Below are positions 20,478 to 29,639 of a stretch of DNA of 46,552 bases, in pieces (position 1 is the stretch's first letter; every line of letters starts with the position of its first letter). Origin of the DNA: Pseudomonas sp. Choline-02u-1. GTDB taxonomy: Bacteria; Pseudomonadota; Gammaproteobacteria; Pseudomonadales; Pseudomonadaceae. The stretch is from NCBI RefSeq assembly GCF_002836515.1, contig NZ_PJBC01000017.1, positions 1-46,552 on the forward strand, in the 5' to 3' direction. Both the position numbers and the translations under genes were made by a program. The notes under the pieces were generated by a model that searched no databases, was not told the origin of the DNA, and worked only from the letters and a program-made list of their open reading frames with translations.

Positions 20478-20909
20478 ATGACAACCATTGCCTACAAGGA
20501 CGGTGTTATCGCCTATGACTCGCGGCAGACCAGGTCGGGCGCGATCGTCTCAGATGATTGCTTGAAGTGCGCGACCGTTGATGGAGTCAGTTTCTTCCTG
20601 GCTGGAGCTGTATGCGACGAGAAGGCTTTGATTGCCGCCTACTTCGGAACCCCCTCGCTTGTTCCTGTGGAGTGTTCGGGCTATGTCGTCGATGGTGGCA
20701 AGCTGATGATGGTCGGCCACGACGACAAGACGGGCCTTTGGAAGCAGGAGCTCGACCCATCCAACCCTGACGCTATTGGCAGTGGCTCCGCTTATGCCTT
20801 AGCAGCGATGGATATGGGGGCAAACGCGGTGGGCGCGGTTCGTGCCGCCATGAAGCGAGACATCTACACCGGCGGCACCATCCGCACGATGACCATTAAG
20901 CAAAAATAA
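20478..20909 (+). CDS. Proteasome/HslV-like Ntn hydrolase of phage origin
   Basis: 143 residues starting MTTIAYKDGVIAYDSR. With Met removed, Thr2 would be the N-terminal nucleophile, as in HslV and proteasome beta subunits; Asp14 and Lys30 keep the 16-residue spacing of the catalytic Asp17/Lys33. The end GSGSAYALAAMDMGANAVGA then DIYTGGTIRTMTI fits the 'GSG..ya..al..g' and 'D..tGg.i' motifs of the fold. It is likely a self-compartmentalising protease or a relative of unknown substrate. GAGG is 5 nt ahead of the ATG; it begins 8 bp after the Acb2-like gene. Confidence 0.78.
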   Translation: MTTIAYKDGVIAYDSRQTRSGAIVSDDCLKCATVDGVSFFLAGAVCDEKALIAAYFGTPSLVPVECSGYVVDGGKLMMVGHDDKTGLWKQELDPSNPDAIGSGSAYALAAMDMGANAVGAVRAAMKRDIYTGGTIRTMTIKQK

Positions 20910-20917
20910 GGATCCCC

Positions 20918-21439
20918 ATGACAACCAAGCAACCCGACTGGGAGGCGATCGAACGAGCCTACCGGGCTGGGTCGCTTTCAGTTCGAGCAATCGCCGAAGA
21001 GAGCAACATCTCTCACGTAGCGATTGCCAAGCGAGCGAAGAAGGAAGGCTGGGTGCGCGACCTGACGGATAAGGTCAGAGCCGCAGCCAAACGAAAGGTT
21101 ACCAACGCGGTTACCACGGAAAGTTACCAAGACCCACTGGTAACCGAAGAACAGATCATTGAGGAGGCTTCCGACAAGGTTGCCTCTGTAGTGCTCGCGC
21201 ACCGGGTTGATCTGGCTCAGTGGCGAGGCATTGCGAACAAGCTCAGTGCCGCGCTTCAGGCCATGACAGTCAACGAGGCGAACATCGGCGACTTCTCCCG
21301 ATCGCTCAACGCGGGCGTCGATGCCCAGCTCAAGGTCATCAAGGGCGAGCGCCAGGCCTACAACCTCGACACGGAAGAGGGTGACAAGACAGTCGATACC
21401 CTGGCCGCGATGATGGACGAACTATCGAAGGACGCCTGA
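20918..21439 (+). CDS. Terminase small subunit
   Basis: 173 residues. N-terminal HTH (WEAIERAYRAGSLSVRAIAE, SNISHVAIAKRAKKEGW) of the terminase small subunit type that recognises the packaging site, followed by a helical oligomerisation region. It lies 8 bp after the Ntn hydrolase and 2 bp before the large subunit gene. Confidence 0.88.
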   Translation: MTTKQPDWEAIERAYRAGSLSVRAIAEESNISHVAIAKRAKKEGWVRDLTDKVRAAAKRKVTNAVTTESYQDPLVTEEQIIEEASDKVASVVLAHRVDLAQWRGIANKLSAALQAMTVNEANIGDFSRSLNAGVDAQLKVIKGERQAYNLDTEEGDKTVDTLAAMMDELSKDA

Positions 21440-21440
21440 C

Positions 21441-22928
21441 ATGAAGCCCGAGCACATGAAGCTGCTCCGGGATAAGCGTTGGCGGTTGAACAATCTCTAC
21501 TTCATCACCGACAAGCAGGGCAAGAAAGTCCGCTTCCGGATGACGGACGAGCAGATTGAATACTTCGATGGGATGCATACCCGCAACATCATCCTGAAGG
21601 CTCGGCAGCTCGGCTTCACTACTGAGTGCTGCATCATCCAGCTCGACGCCGCTCTATTCGAGTCGGCGAAGTGCGCGCTGATCGCTCACACCCTGAACGA
21701 CGCCAAGCGCCTGTTCCGGGAGAAGGTCAAATATGCCTACGACAACCTGCCTAAAGAGATACGCGCCGCCAATCCTGCTTCTAACGATGCTGCTGGTGAG
21801 CTTGTGTTCAGCAAAGGCGGATCGCTCTACGTGTCCACGTCCTTCCGGGGCGGGACTCTACGGTATCTGCACGTATCCGAGTTCGGGAAGATCTGCGCCA
21901 AGTTTCCCCACAAGGCCAGAGAGATCGTCACCGGCGCCTTCGAGGCTGTCGCCACCGATTGCTTCGTCACGATTGAATCGACGGCGGAGGGGCGGGCGGG
22001 CTACTTCTTCGAGTACTCGCAGAGCGCAGAGAAGCAGCTGCTGTCCGGTACGCCGCTGGGCAAGCTGGACTGGAAGTTCTTCTTTTTCAGTTGGTGGAAG
22101 AACAAGGCCTACTGGCTCGATCCTGCCGAAGCGGTCATCCCGCAGCGCCTGACCGACTACTTCAACGAGCTGTTCGCCAAGCACGGCATCGACACCAACC
22201 CCGGCCAGCGCGCCTGGTACGCCGCCAAGGAGAAGACCCTCGGCGACGACATGAAGCGGGAATACCCATCGATTCCGGCCGAAGCATTCCAGCAGTCGAT
22301 CGAGGGCGCCTACTACGCCCAGCAGTTCACAAAGCTGTATGCCGCTCAGCGCATCGGCACGCTGCCAGACAACAGTCACCTGCCGGTGATGACCTTCTGG
22401 GACATCGGCGTCGGCGATTCCACGGCCATCTGGTTTGTGCGTCAGGTCGGCAACGAGTACCACGTCATCGACTTCTACCAGAACAGCGGGGAAGGCCTGC
22501 GGCATTACATGAAGGTGCTCAAGGACAAGGGTTACACCTACTCCGAACACTGGGGGCCGCACGACATCGACAACCGCGAGTTCGGTAGCGATGCCAAGAC
22601 CCGCCGGGAAATGGCGCGCGAAGGCTACGAGATCGACGGCCAGCACTACCGCATGACGTTCCAGGTCGTGCCGAAGATCGGCGTCGACGACGGCATTGAT
22701 CAGGCACGGGAAATCCTCGGGCTCTGCGCCTTTGACGAGGCGAAGTGCGAAGAGGGCATCACCGCGCTGGAGAACTACCGCAAAGAGTGGGACGACAAGA
22801 AGGGCTGCTGGAAAGACAAGCCGCTTCATGACTGGGCGTCTCACCCTGCTGACGCCTTCCGCTACTTCGCTGTCGCCAAGACCAAGCGCGTCACCATGAC
22901 CCACATTCCTGTCACGTTCACCTTCTGA
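21441..22928 (+). CDS. Terminase large subunit
   Basis: 495 residues. ATPase domain with Walker A-like KARQLGFTT at 53-61, and a nuclease domain with an Asp-rich start (MTFWDIGVGDSTAIWFVRQ, ~317) and a late DWASHPADAFRYF motif. It powers DNA packaging and cuts the concatemer. Length is normal. GAC ATG follows the small subunit stop closely. Confidence 0.95.
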   Translation: MKPEHMKLLRDKRWRLNNLYFITDKQGKKVRFRMTDEQIEYFDGMHTRNIILKARQLGFTTECCIIQLDAALFESAKCALIAHTLNDAKRLFREKVKYAYDNLPKEIRAANPASNDAAGELVFSKGGSLYVSTSFRGGTLRYLHVSEFGKICAKFPHKAREIVTGAFEAVATDCFVTIESTAEGRAGYFFEYSQSAEKQLLSGTPLGKLDWKFFFFSWWKNKAYWLDPAEAVIPQRLTDYFNELFAKHGIDTNPGQRAWYAAKEKTLGDDMKREYPSIPAEAFQQSIEGAYYAQQFTKLYAAQRIGTLPDNSHLPVMTFWDIGVGDSTAIWFVRQVGNEYHVIDFYQNSGEGLRHYMKVLKDKGYTYSEHWGPHDIDNREFGSDAKTRREMAREGYEIDGQHYRMTFQVVPKIGVDDGIDQAREILGLCAFDEAKCEEGITALENYRKEWDDKKGCWKDKPLHDWASHPADAFRYFAVAKTKRVTMTHIPVTFTF

Positions 22929-22939
22929 GGCTATATGCA

Positions 22940-24403
22940 ATGCCCAACTACAGCGCCATCAGGCAGGAGTACAGCGATGCCTTGCCCGGTTGGCAGCTGG
23001 TCAAGCGTTGCGTAGCCGGGCCGCGAGAGGTTCGCAAGTACAACGAATATCTGCCCATGCCTGACCCGCTCAATCAGTCGCCCGAGAACATCGCGCGCTA
23101 TGAGCAGCTCAAAAAGCGGGCAATGTTCCTCAACTTCACCGGTCGCACGCGTACCGGCCTGCTGGGAGCGGTTTTCCGCAAGACGGCGGAAATCGAACTG
23201 CCTCCGGCCATCGACTACCTTCTCGAAAACGTCAGCGGCGACGGATCCAGCCTTGAGCAACTGTGCAAGGAGGCAACCGGCGAATGCCTCGACACTGGTC
23301 GTGGCGGGCTGCTGGTGGACTTTCCAAAGGTGGAGCTGCCAGAGGGTCAGACGTCTCTCACAGTCGCCCAGGCCGCGAATGCGCGTGCCTACGTTCACTT
23401 CTATCCGGCCGAGAGCATCGTCAACTGGCGCGAGGATGTGATCGACGGTGTACGCCGGCTGACTCTGGTAGTGCTGCACGAAAAGATCAACGAAGCCACG
23501 GCTGACGGGTTCGAGTTCACCGCCAAGGATCAATACCGCGCGCTGATGCTGATCGACGGCAATTACGTTCAGCGTGTGTACACGGAAGACACCCCGGACG
23601 GCGTAGAGACGAACCCGACCGACAAGACTGGCAAGTCATTCGATCACATCCCGTTCCACTTCTTCGGCTCCCAGAACAACGACGCCAGCATCGACAAGGC
23701 GCCGCTCGAAGACCTGGCCGAGGTGAACATTCTCCATTACGGCAACAGCGCAACGGTGGAAGAGTCTGGCTTCATCAGCTCCCAGCCAAGCCTGTTCATC
23801 ACCACGGACATTGACCCTACTGAGTTCGTGAAGCTGAACCCGAACGGCATGCATATTGGTTCGCGCCGGGGCCACAACCTCGGCAAGTCCGGGACTGCAA
23901 TCATGCTGCAGGCCAACGAAACGCAACTGGCCCGCGAGCTGATGAAGGACAAGGAAGATCAGATGCTCATGATCGGCGCTCGTATCGTCCAGCAGGGCGG
24001 CGGCGCCGAGACGGCAGAGGCTGTTCGCATCCGGTACAGCTCGGATAACTCGGTGCTGGGCACGATCGCCGGCAACGTGTCCGAGGCTGTGCGGCTTTCC
24101 CTGTTCGATGCCCAGCGCTTCATGATGGATGCGATCGACGAGACCGGGACGGTCTTCTGGCTCAATCAGGAATTCTTCGATCAGGTCATGGATGCTCAGT
24201 CGATCCTGGCTCAGATGCAGCTCTGGCAACAGGGCATCATCGCCAAGAAGGACTTGCGCACTAACCTGCGTCAGGCGGGCGTGCTGGAGTCTGATCGCAC
24301 GGATGACGACATCGACGAAGATCGCGAGGGCGAGGCGCCGGTGCCGGGTAGCGAAGACGACCCGCTGAAACCGAACGAGCCGCCAGAGGTGAAGGATGAG
24401 TAG
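22940..24403 (+). CDS. Portal protein (DUF4055 family)
   Basis: 487 residues of the DUF4055 phage family, which by order and size is the portal: PLNQSPENIARYEQLKKRAM near the start, RTGLLGAVFRK, 'LLVDFP', and a helical crown region ending in an acidic tail (DDDIDEDREGEA). It forms the vertex through which DNA enters. Overlaps the next gene by 8 bp. Confidence 0.9.
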   Translation: MPNYSAIRQEYSDALPGWQLVKRCVAGPREVRKYNEYLPMPDPLNQSPENIARYEQLKKRAMFLNFTGRTRTGLLGAVFRKTAEIELPPAIDYLLENVSGDGSSLEQLCKEATGECLDTGRGGLLVDFPKVELPEGQTSLTVAQAANARAYVHFYPAESIVNWREDVIDGVRRLTLVVLHEKINEATADGFEFTAKDQYRALMLIDGNYVQRVYTEDTPDGVETNPTDKTGKSFDHIPFHFFGSQNNDASIDKAPLEDLAEVNILHYGNSATVEESGFISSQPSLFITTDIDPTEFVKLNPNGMHIGSRRGHNLGKSGTAIMLQANETQLARELMKDKEDQMLMIGARIVQQGGGAETAEAVRIRYSSDNSVLGTIAGNVSEAVRLSLFDAQRFMMDAIDETGTVFWLNQEFFDQVMDAQSILAQMQLWQQGIIAKKDLRTNLRQAGVLESDRTDDDIDEDREGEAPVPGSEDDPLKPNEPPEVKDE

Positions 24404-25439
24404 TGAGGGCTATCTGACGGATGCCACCACTCGGCACCAGGTCTACGTCCAGCGATACGCCGGCGGCAACCTGAAGCGGGTGGCGTCATTCATCAGCAAG
24501 GCCATCAATACGGCGAAGGCTCGCGTGGCGGCAGGACTGAGCGCCTACGGCACGCGTCGGTATACCTCGCAGATCGAAACGCTCCAAGGCGACTTGCGAG
24601 GCATCTACGACGACATGAAGGGCAGAGCTCAGCTCGACCTCGGCGAGTTCGCGGTCTATGAGGCTGAGTTCAACGGCAAGATGCTGGGCAAGGTCATTAA
24701 GGCCGTTGTGCAGTTCAACGTGCCATCAGCTGAGATGGTGAGCGCGGCGGCACTGGCTGACCCGATGTTGCTGGAGGCTCGCAAGGGTGTGCAGCGGATC
24801 AGCATCAGCGGTGCGCTTGACCAGTTCGGCACGAAGAAGGCAGCCGAGATCATCGGCGAGATTCAAATCGGCTCCAGCCTGGGCGAGACCAGCCAGCAGA
24901 TCGGTCGGCGTCTTACCAGCATCCACCAGTTGCATCAGGATCAGGCTTCATCGCTCGTTCGCACCATGACCAACCATGTCGCCAGCACGGCGCGCATGGA
25001 AACGCTCAAGGCCAACGACGACATCCTGCAGGGCTGGCGCTGGATCTCCACGCTCGACAGCAAGACCAGCGCCATGTGTCAGGCGAGGGATCAGCACATC
25101 TACGGATGGGACGACCCCAAGCCACCCGGCCACTGGAATTGCAGGTCAGGCGCGCTGCCAGTGCTGAAAGATCAGTTTGCCCGCGAGATTCCCGGTTCTA
25201 CCCGGCCCTCAATCGGCCCTGACGGCGTCACGCTGGTCTCCAGCAAGACGAGCTATCAGGAGTGGCTTTCGCGCCAGCCTGCTGCGTTCCAGCGAGATAT
25301 CCTTGGCCCGAACCGCTACGCGCTCTTCACCAAGGGCGAGCTGACGCTGGAGAAGTTCGTGGATGACAACGGCAAGACGCTGACCCTTCAACAGCTGAAA
25401 GACCTTGAGCCGCTGGCTTTCGAGCGAGCAGGGCTCTGA
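24396..25439 (+). CDS. Minor head / head morphogenesis protein (SPP1 gp7-like)
   Basis: 347 residues with the phage head morphogenesis signature near residues 210-250: TLDSKTSAMCQARDQHIYGW, then PPGHWNCRSGALPVL. Such proteins bind the portal and are packaged in small number. Start overlaps the portal gene by 8 bp. A terminator follows at 25,458. Confidence 0.9.
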   Translation: MSSEGYLTDATTRHQVYVQRYAGGNLKRVASFISKAINTAKARVAAGLSAYGTRRYTSQIETLQGDLRGIYDDMKGRAQLDLGEFAVYEAEFNGKMLGKVIKAVVQFNVPSAEMVSAAALADPMLLEARKGVQRISISGALDQFGTKKAAEIIGEIQIGSSLGETSQQIGRRLTSIHQLHQDQASSLVRTMTNHVASTARMETLKANDDILQGWRWISTLDSKTSAMCQARDQHIYGWDDPKPPGHWNCRSGALPVLKDQFAREIPGSTRPSIGPDGVTLVSSKTSYQEWLSRQPAAFQRDILGPNRYALFTKGELTLEKFVDDNGKTLTLQQLKDLEPLAFERAGL

Positions 25440-25457
25440 CAAAGAACCACACAAACG

Positions 25458-25480
25458 ACCGGCCTTGAGCCGGTTTTTTT
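25458..25480 (+). terminator. Rho-independent terminator after the head morphogenesis gene
   Basis: ACCGGC CTTGA GCCGGT then seven T. Within the late operon, so it needs antitermination or a new promoter downstream. Confidence 0.85.
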
Positions 25481-25522
25481 ATGCCTGAGGCTGAGCCAAC
25501 GGCAAATCATCCGGGGGATGAC

Positions 25523-26218
25523 ATGAAGTACAAGATCAGCAAGGCGGAATACGAAGCGCTCGATGCGGCCATGCAGGCGCTCTACAAGGCGATGGGCGAT
25601 GACTTCGTTCTCTTCGTTGAGGGCTTGCCTACGGGCAGCGATGACCTCGAAGGCTTGCGCAACCAAGTGCAAACGCTACTCACCGAGAAGAAGGAAGAAA
25701 AGCGCAAGCGCGACGCAGCCGAAGCGGAGCAGCGACGCCTGCAAGAAGAATCGCAGCGAGCGAACGGCGAATACGAGCAGCTGTACACCAGCTCTCAGCA
25801 AGCCCTTGAGCAAGAGCGTACGCGCTTGGCCGAACTGACCGCAAACATTGAGCGACGCGACCTGACGTCGGCAGCCTCGAAGGTCTCCAGCAGCATCGCC
25901 GACGGCGAAAACGCCGAGATCCTCGCCGAGTTCGTCCAGCGCCGCCTGAAGATCGTAGAAGGCCAGGTCAAGGTCACGGACGCCTCCGGCAACCTGACCA
26001 TCGCCAGTCTCGAAGACCTGGCAAAAGAATTCCAGCAAGCGCCGCGCTACGCATCACTGGTGCGCGGCACGCAAGCGAACGGCGGCGGGGCTGCCGGGGG
26101 TAAGGGTGGCGGGGCCACCAAAACGTGGGACCAAATGACCGGCATGGAGCGCGTAGAGCTTCGCCGAACCAACCCCGCCGAGCACGCGCGCATGAAAGCC
26201 GCTGCTGAGGCCAAGTAA
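25523..26218 (+). CDS. Head scaffolding protein
   Basis: 231 residues, nearly all charged helix/coiled coil (about 55-130, EKKEEKRKRDAAEAEQRRLQ), with a Gly-rich segment (GGGAAGGKGGGA) and a C-terminal TWDQMTGMERVELRRTNPAE motif typical of scaffold/head proteins just before the capsid gene. It would guide procapsid assembly. ATG 25,523 follows GGGGGATGAC; an ATG at 25,481 abuts the terminator and is less likely. Confidence 0.85.
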   Translation: MKYKISKAEYEALDAAMQALYKAMGDDFVLFVEGLPTGSDDLEGLRNQVQTLLTEKKEEKRKRDAAEAEQRRLQEESQRANGEYEQLYTSSQQALEQERTRLAELTANIERRDLTSAASKVSSSIADGENAEILAEFVQRRLKIVEGQVKVTDASGNLTIASLEDLAKEFQQAPRYASLVRGTQANGGGAAGGKGGGATKTWDQMTGMERVELRRTNPAEHARMKAAAEAK

Positions 26219-26232
26219 AAGGAAATTCAGCA

Positions 26233-27261
26233 ATGCCAACCATTCTCTCGGACGTCGTGTTCCGCGATGAGCTGCGCGACTACATCACCGTCAACACCGT
26301 TGAGCGCACCGCGTTCTTCCAGTCGGGCATCCTGACCACCAACTCGGATATGACCACTCTGCTGGCCAGCCCGTCGAACACCTTCACCATTCCGTGGTGG
26401 GTTGACCTGGACGCGTCCATCGAGTCGAACTACTCGAACGACGTGTATACCGATATCGCGGTACCGCTGTCGGTCACCAGTGCTTCCATGCAGGCGCGCG
26501 CCGCGTACCTCAACGAAGGCTGGAACTGCATGAACCTGGTGAAAAACATCACCAAGCAAGACCCGCTGGAGTTCGTGGCAGGTCGCCTGATCTCCTACTG
26601 GCAGCGCGTGGCCCAGCGCCGCACGATTGCCACCGCAGTGGGCATCTACAACGACAACATCGCCTCCAATGGCGGCGACATGGTCGTAGACGCCGGCGGC
26701 ATCATCAATCCGGCGGCAGTGATCCGCGCCAAGGGCACGATGGGCGACTACTCCGGCCAGTTGGGCGGCCTGAGCGTCATCGCCATGCACTCGGCGGTTC
26801 ATACCGAGCTGTCGATCCAGAACCAGATCGACTTCGCGCCGGTTGCGGATCAGACCCCAGAGTTCGGTCGCTTCCAAGGTATGCCGGTCGTTCTGGACGA
26901 CGGTCTGCCTGTGATCGGCACCGGCCCAACCGCCAAGTACCTGTCGATCATCTTCGGCCCGGGCGCTATCGGCTACGCCGAGCAGCAGCCGGAAGGCGAG
27001 GATGGCCTGGAATACGACCGCACGCCTGATCGCGGTAACGGTGGTGGCGCTGAAACCCTGTGGACTCGTCGCAACTTCGTTGTGCATCCGCTGGGCTTCT
27101 CGTTCACCAGCGCCACCATCACCGGTACCCCGACCACCACTCGCCCGATCTCGGCGAACTGGGCGGACCTGGCGCTGGCCACCAACTGGGAGCGCAAGTT
27201 CGCTCGCAAGCAGGTGCCTATGGCGTTCATCACCTCCCTCGTTACTGCGCCAACGCCGTAA
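26233..27261 (+). CDS. Major capsid protein
   Basis: 342 residues. The order scaffold, this gene, HeH-domain protein, neck genes makes it the shell protein. Recognisable parts: LSDVVFRDELRDYITVNTVE, LVKNITKQDPLEFVAGRLIS, HTELSIQNQIDFAPVADQTP, and a C-terminal TLWTRRNFVVHPLGFSF strand, typical of HK97-fold capsids. AAAGGAAATTC precedes the ATG. A very strong hairpin follows its stop. Confidence 0.92.
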   Translation: MPTILSDVVFRDELRDYITVNTVERTAFFQSGILTTNSDMTTLLASPSNTFTIPWWVDLDASIESNYSNDVYTDIAVPLSVTSASMQARAAYLNEGWNCMNLVKNITKQDPLEFVAGRLISYWQRVAQRRTIATAVGIYNDNIASNGGDMVVDAGGIINPAAVIRAKGTMGDYSGQLGGLSVIAMHSAVHTELSIQNQIDFAPVADQTPEFGRFQGMPVVLDDGLPVIGTGPTAKYLSIIFGPGAIGYAEQQPEGEDGLEYDRTPDRGNGGGAETLWTRRNFVVHPLGFSFTSATITGTPTTTRPISANWADLALATNWERKFARKQVPMAFITSLVTAPTP

Positions 27262-27267
27262 CCGAGC

Positions 27268-27294
27268 GCGCGGCGGGTGAGTTGCCCGCCGCGC
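27268..27294 (+). other. Perfect 10-bp GC hairpin after the capsid gene
   Basis: GCGCGGCGGG TGAGTTG CCCGCCGCGC with no T run. It is not a classic terminator; it may stabilise the capsid mRNA 3' end or cause partial termination. Confidence 0.7.
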
Positions 27295-27316
27295 AGCACT
27301 GATCCAGGAGAAACCC

Positions 27317-27862
27317 ATGACCGTTAAAAAAGACAACCAAATCGACCCGAACATCAAAGCTCGCTGGGGCTTCTCGGGTGATGAAGGCGAGATCACCGTC
27401 GGCCCGCAGACCGTGGGTGAAACTGGTGGCGTCGATCACGCGCGATCGCGCATCGAAGAAGGTGGTGGCCGTAACAGTGGCGGCGGTGCTGAGCCGTCCC
27501 GCGAGGCTCTGCAGCTCGACGCAGTAAATACGCTGGCCGCCGGCCTTGAAGCAGGCGTACTGAATCCTGTTGAAGGCGAAGGCCCAGCGATGCGCCTGTA
27601 TCAGGCCCTGTCCGGCATTCAGTCGGGCATGCAGAACCTGGCGGATGCTCGCGATGCTGCTGTGAGTAAGTCGGAAGAGCTGCAGAAGCAGGTCGATGAC
27701 TTGCTGGCGCAGGCAGAGAAAGACCGCTTGGCGGCCGCGACCGACCCGCTCGACGAGCTGACCGTCGTGCAGATCAAGGAACAGCTCGACGCCAAGGGCG
27801 TGACCTACAAGGTCAACGACTCGAAGCCTGAGCTGCTCGCACTGCTGAAGGCCAACCAGTAA
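27317..27862 (+). CDS. Head-associated protein with C-terminal HeH/LEM-like domain
   Basis: 181 residues. Gly-rich N-terminal half, a coiled coil (~105-135) and a C-terminal LTVVQIKEQLDAKGVTYKVN ... LLALL, a HeH/SAP-like helix-extended loop-helix often found at the end of phage head genes next to the capsid gene. Function likely in head structure. AGGAG precedes ATG 27,317. Confidence 0.75.
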   Translation: MTVKKDNQIDPNIKARWGFSGDEGEITVGPQTVGETGGVDHARSRIEEGGGRNSGGGAEPSREALQLDAVNTLAAGLEAGVLNPVEGEGPAMRLYQALSGIQSGMQNLADARDAAVSKSEELQKQVDDLLAQAEKDRLAAATDPLDELTVVQIKEQLDAKGVTYKVNDSKPELLALLKANQ

Positions 27863-27867
27863 TACCC

Positions 27868-27881
27868 GGGGCTTCGGCCCC
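27868..27881 (+). other. UUCG tetraloop hairpin
   Basis: GGGGC TTCG GCCCC, a very stable tetraloop, followed by ATTCATTC rather than a T run. Between two head genes; possible processing or partial terminator site. Confidence 0.6.
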
Positions 27882-27902
27882 ATTCATTCAAGCGGAGGCC
27901 TG

Positions 27903-28292
27903 ATGGCTACCTACATCACCGTGGCGGACGTTGACGCCGAACTCGAGCCTTCTTGGGCTCCAGATGACAAGAAAGCCCGGGCGGTGTTGCAGGCAAATGC
28001 CTATCTGGCCTCGCTCAACCTGGTCGGTGTCGATATGGACGCCATTCCCGAAGGGGTGAAGCAGGCCGGCGCCGAGCTAGCGGTTGTCGCCTCCGAGGGC
28101 AAGCTGTACCAACAGCAGACCGAGGGGTCGCTGGAAGCCAAGACGGTGAAGGCCGGATCGGTGACCACAAGCAAGACGTTCGCCTCGATCGACACCAGCA
28201 AATCCACCGCGCTTCCCGATGGCGTACAGTTCGCGCTGGGGCTGCTCGCGCCATGGCGTGCCAGCGGCTTCAGCTTCAACGTGTACAGGTGA
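27903..28292 (+). CDS. Head-tail connector-like protein (DnaT-like annotation family)
   Basis: 129 residues. Proteins of this type after the capsid are often annotated 'DnaT-like ssDNA-binding' but the place (capsid, this, closure, gp10-like, terminator) points to a head completion/adaptor protein. Motifs: TVADVDAELEPSWA, KARAVLQANAYLASL, GVQFALGLLAPW. GGAGG precedes ATG 27,903. Confidence 0.75.
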   Translation: MATYITVADVDAELEPSWAPDDKKARAVLQANAYLASLNLVGVDMDAIPEGVKQAGAELAVVASEGKLYQQQTEGSLEAKTVKAGSVTTSKTFASIDTSKSTALPDGVQFALGLLAPWRASGFSFNVYR

Positions 28293-28295
28293 CCC

Positions 28296-28655
28296 ATGGG
28301 CATACGTGAAGAGATCCAAACGGATCTGGCCGAGGCCTTTGACACTGATCTGGCGGACGCAGTGAAGCCATTCAGCGGTGGCGTGACGCTGCCGGGAACG
28401 TGGGATCCGGTCACTGAGGTGGCGGGCGACCCTGTTGTCATCGCCTACACCGGCCGAGGTGTGTTCGACGCCTTCAAGATTGCTCAGGTCGACGGTGTGA
28501 ACATCCGCGCCACCGACCTGCTGCTGATCGCGCTGACTAACGAAACGATCGGCGGTGTTCCGGACATCGGCCACAAGATCAACGATTTCGACGTGGTCAA
28601 CGTCCAGACCGACCCGGTCGGCGCCCACTACGAGATCCAGCTGAGGAAAGTCTGA
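28296..28655 (+). CDS. Head closure / neck protein
   Basis: 119 residues, beta-rich (GVNIRATDLLLIALTNETIG, DFDVVNVQTDPVGAHYEIQL), matching the usual small closure protein after the adaptor in lambda-like phages. Some annotations call such proteins glutamate 5-kinase in error. Shares its last base with the next start (TGATG). Confidence 0.7.
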   Translation: MGIREEIQTDLAEAFDTDLADAVKPFSGGVTLPGTWDPVTEVAGDPVVIAYTGRGVFDAFKIAQVDGVNIRATDLLLIALTNETIGGVPDIGHKINDFDVVNVQTDPVGAHYEIQLRKV

Positions 28656-29230
28656 TGACGAACAAGGCGGGCTGGAGCCATAGCCTCACGGACTTCGCTG
28701 ATCAGGCTGGCGAGGACATCACCCAGATGGCGCGCGTCATCGCGACTGCCATGCTTACGGAGGTGGTGAACCGTTCTCCGGTCGGCAACCCCGACCTGTG
28801 GCAGGCCAACGTGGCGCTGCGCACAAAGAACGTAGCGCTGGCAGATGCCTATGACGCGAACGTCGACGCACGTAACGCGGCGCGCACCGGTGGCCGAGCA
28901 TTCAAGAAGCTGACCAAGCGCGAGCGCGAGGAGAACTACTTCGTCAAAGCGCAGGCAGCGGGGAAGGGCTACATCGGAGGCACGTTCCGAGGCAGCCACC
29001 TAGTATCGATCGGTGCGCCCGACATGACCGTGACCGACAACATCGACCCGTCCGGCCGCGAAACGATCAGCAAGGGAAGCATGCTCATCAAGGCATCGGG
29101 CCAGTTTCCCGTCATCTACATCCAAACGAACAGTCCCTACGGCGAGGCGCTGGAACTGGGGCATTCCACGCAGGCGCCCGGCGGGGTTTATGACCTCGCG
29201 TTCATCGGCGTATCCGAGGCCTACAAATGA
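28655..29230 (+). CDS. HK97 gp10-like neck / tail completion protein
   Basis: 191 residues. Opening helix with 'ARVIATAMLTEVVNRSPVGN', then PDLWQANVAL, and a C-terminal SPYGEALELGHSTQAPGG segment typical of HK97 gp10-type proteins. It joins head and tail. Overlaps the next gene by 4 bp. Confidence 0.85.
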   Translation: MTNKAGWSHSLTDFADQAGEDITQMARVIATAMLTEVVNRSPVGNPDLWQANVALRTKNVALADAYDANVDARNAARTGGRAFKKLTKREREENYFVKAQAAGKGYIGGTFRGSHLVSIGAPDMTVTDNIDPSGRETISKGSMLIKASGQFPVIYIQTNSPYGEALELGHSTQAPGGVYDLAFIGVSEAYK

Positions 29231-29622
29231 CCTTCGAGCAGATCAGAGCGCTCATCACCGGCCGCATGGTGGCCTTCACCGGCATAGACCAGGCGCGGAT
29301 CGATTACCCGAACCAGCCGGAAGTGTTCACGCCACCGGCGACCGGCCTCTGGTGCCGGCTGAATATTCAATACGCCTCGGCCTTCATGGCTGGGATGGCC
29401 GACCGGCCGCACACGCGCAAGCCCGGGCAAATCAGCATTCAGTGCTTCGCCCGCGAGCGAACCGGAACCAAAGCAATCAACGAACTGGCCGACGCGCTCG
29501 AAGCGCACTTCGCCTACTGGATGTCCGGCGACCTTGAGTGCATGGAAGCCAGCCAGGTGGTCGCAGGCGAGTTTGAGGGCTTCTACCAAATCAACGTCAA
29601 CATCCGGTTTCGCGCCGGCTGA
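29227..29622 (+). CDS. Tail terminator-like protein (DUF4128-like)
   Basis: 131 residues, size and place of the tail terminator (lambda gpU position): LITGRMVAFTGIDQARIDYP, 'WCRLNIQYA', FYQINVNIRFRAG at the end. It would cap the tail tube. A terminator follows. Confidence 0.78.
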   Translation: MTFEQIRALITGRMVAFTGIDQARIDYPNQPEVFTPPATGLWCRLNIQYASAFMAGMADRPHTRKPGQISIQCFARERTGTKAINELADALEAHFAYWMSGDLECMEASQVVAGEFEGFYQINVNIRFRAG

Positions 29623-29639
29623 CAGCAAAGCAACCGCCA

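Noticed and set aside
21858..22940. Long antisense frames opposite terminase, tail tube, J-like and other late genes
   Set aside because: Their residues reflect the GC-rich third codon positions of the real genes; no ribosome sites and no plausible domains.
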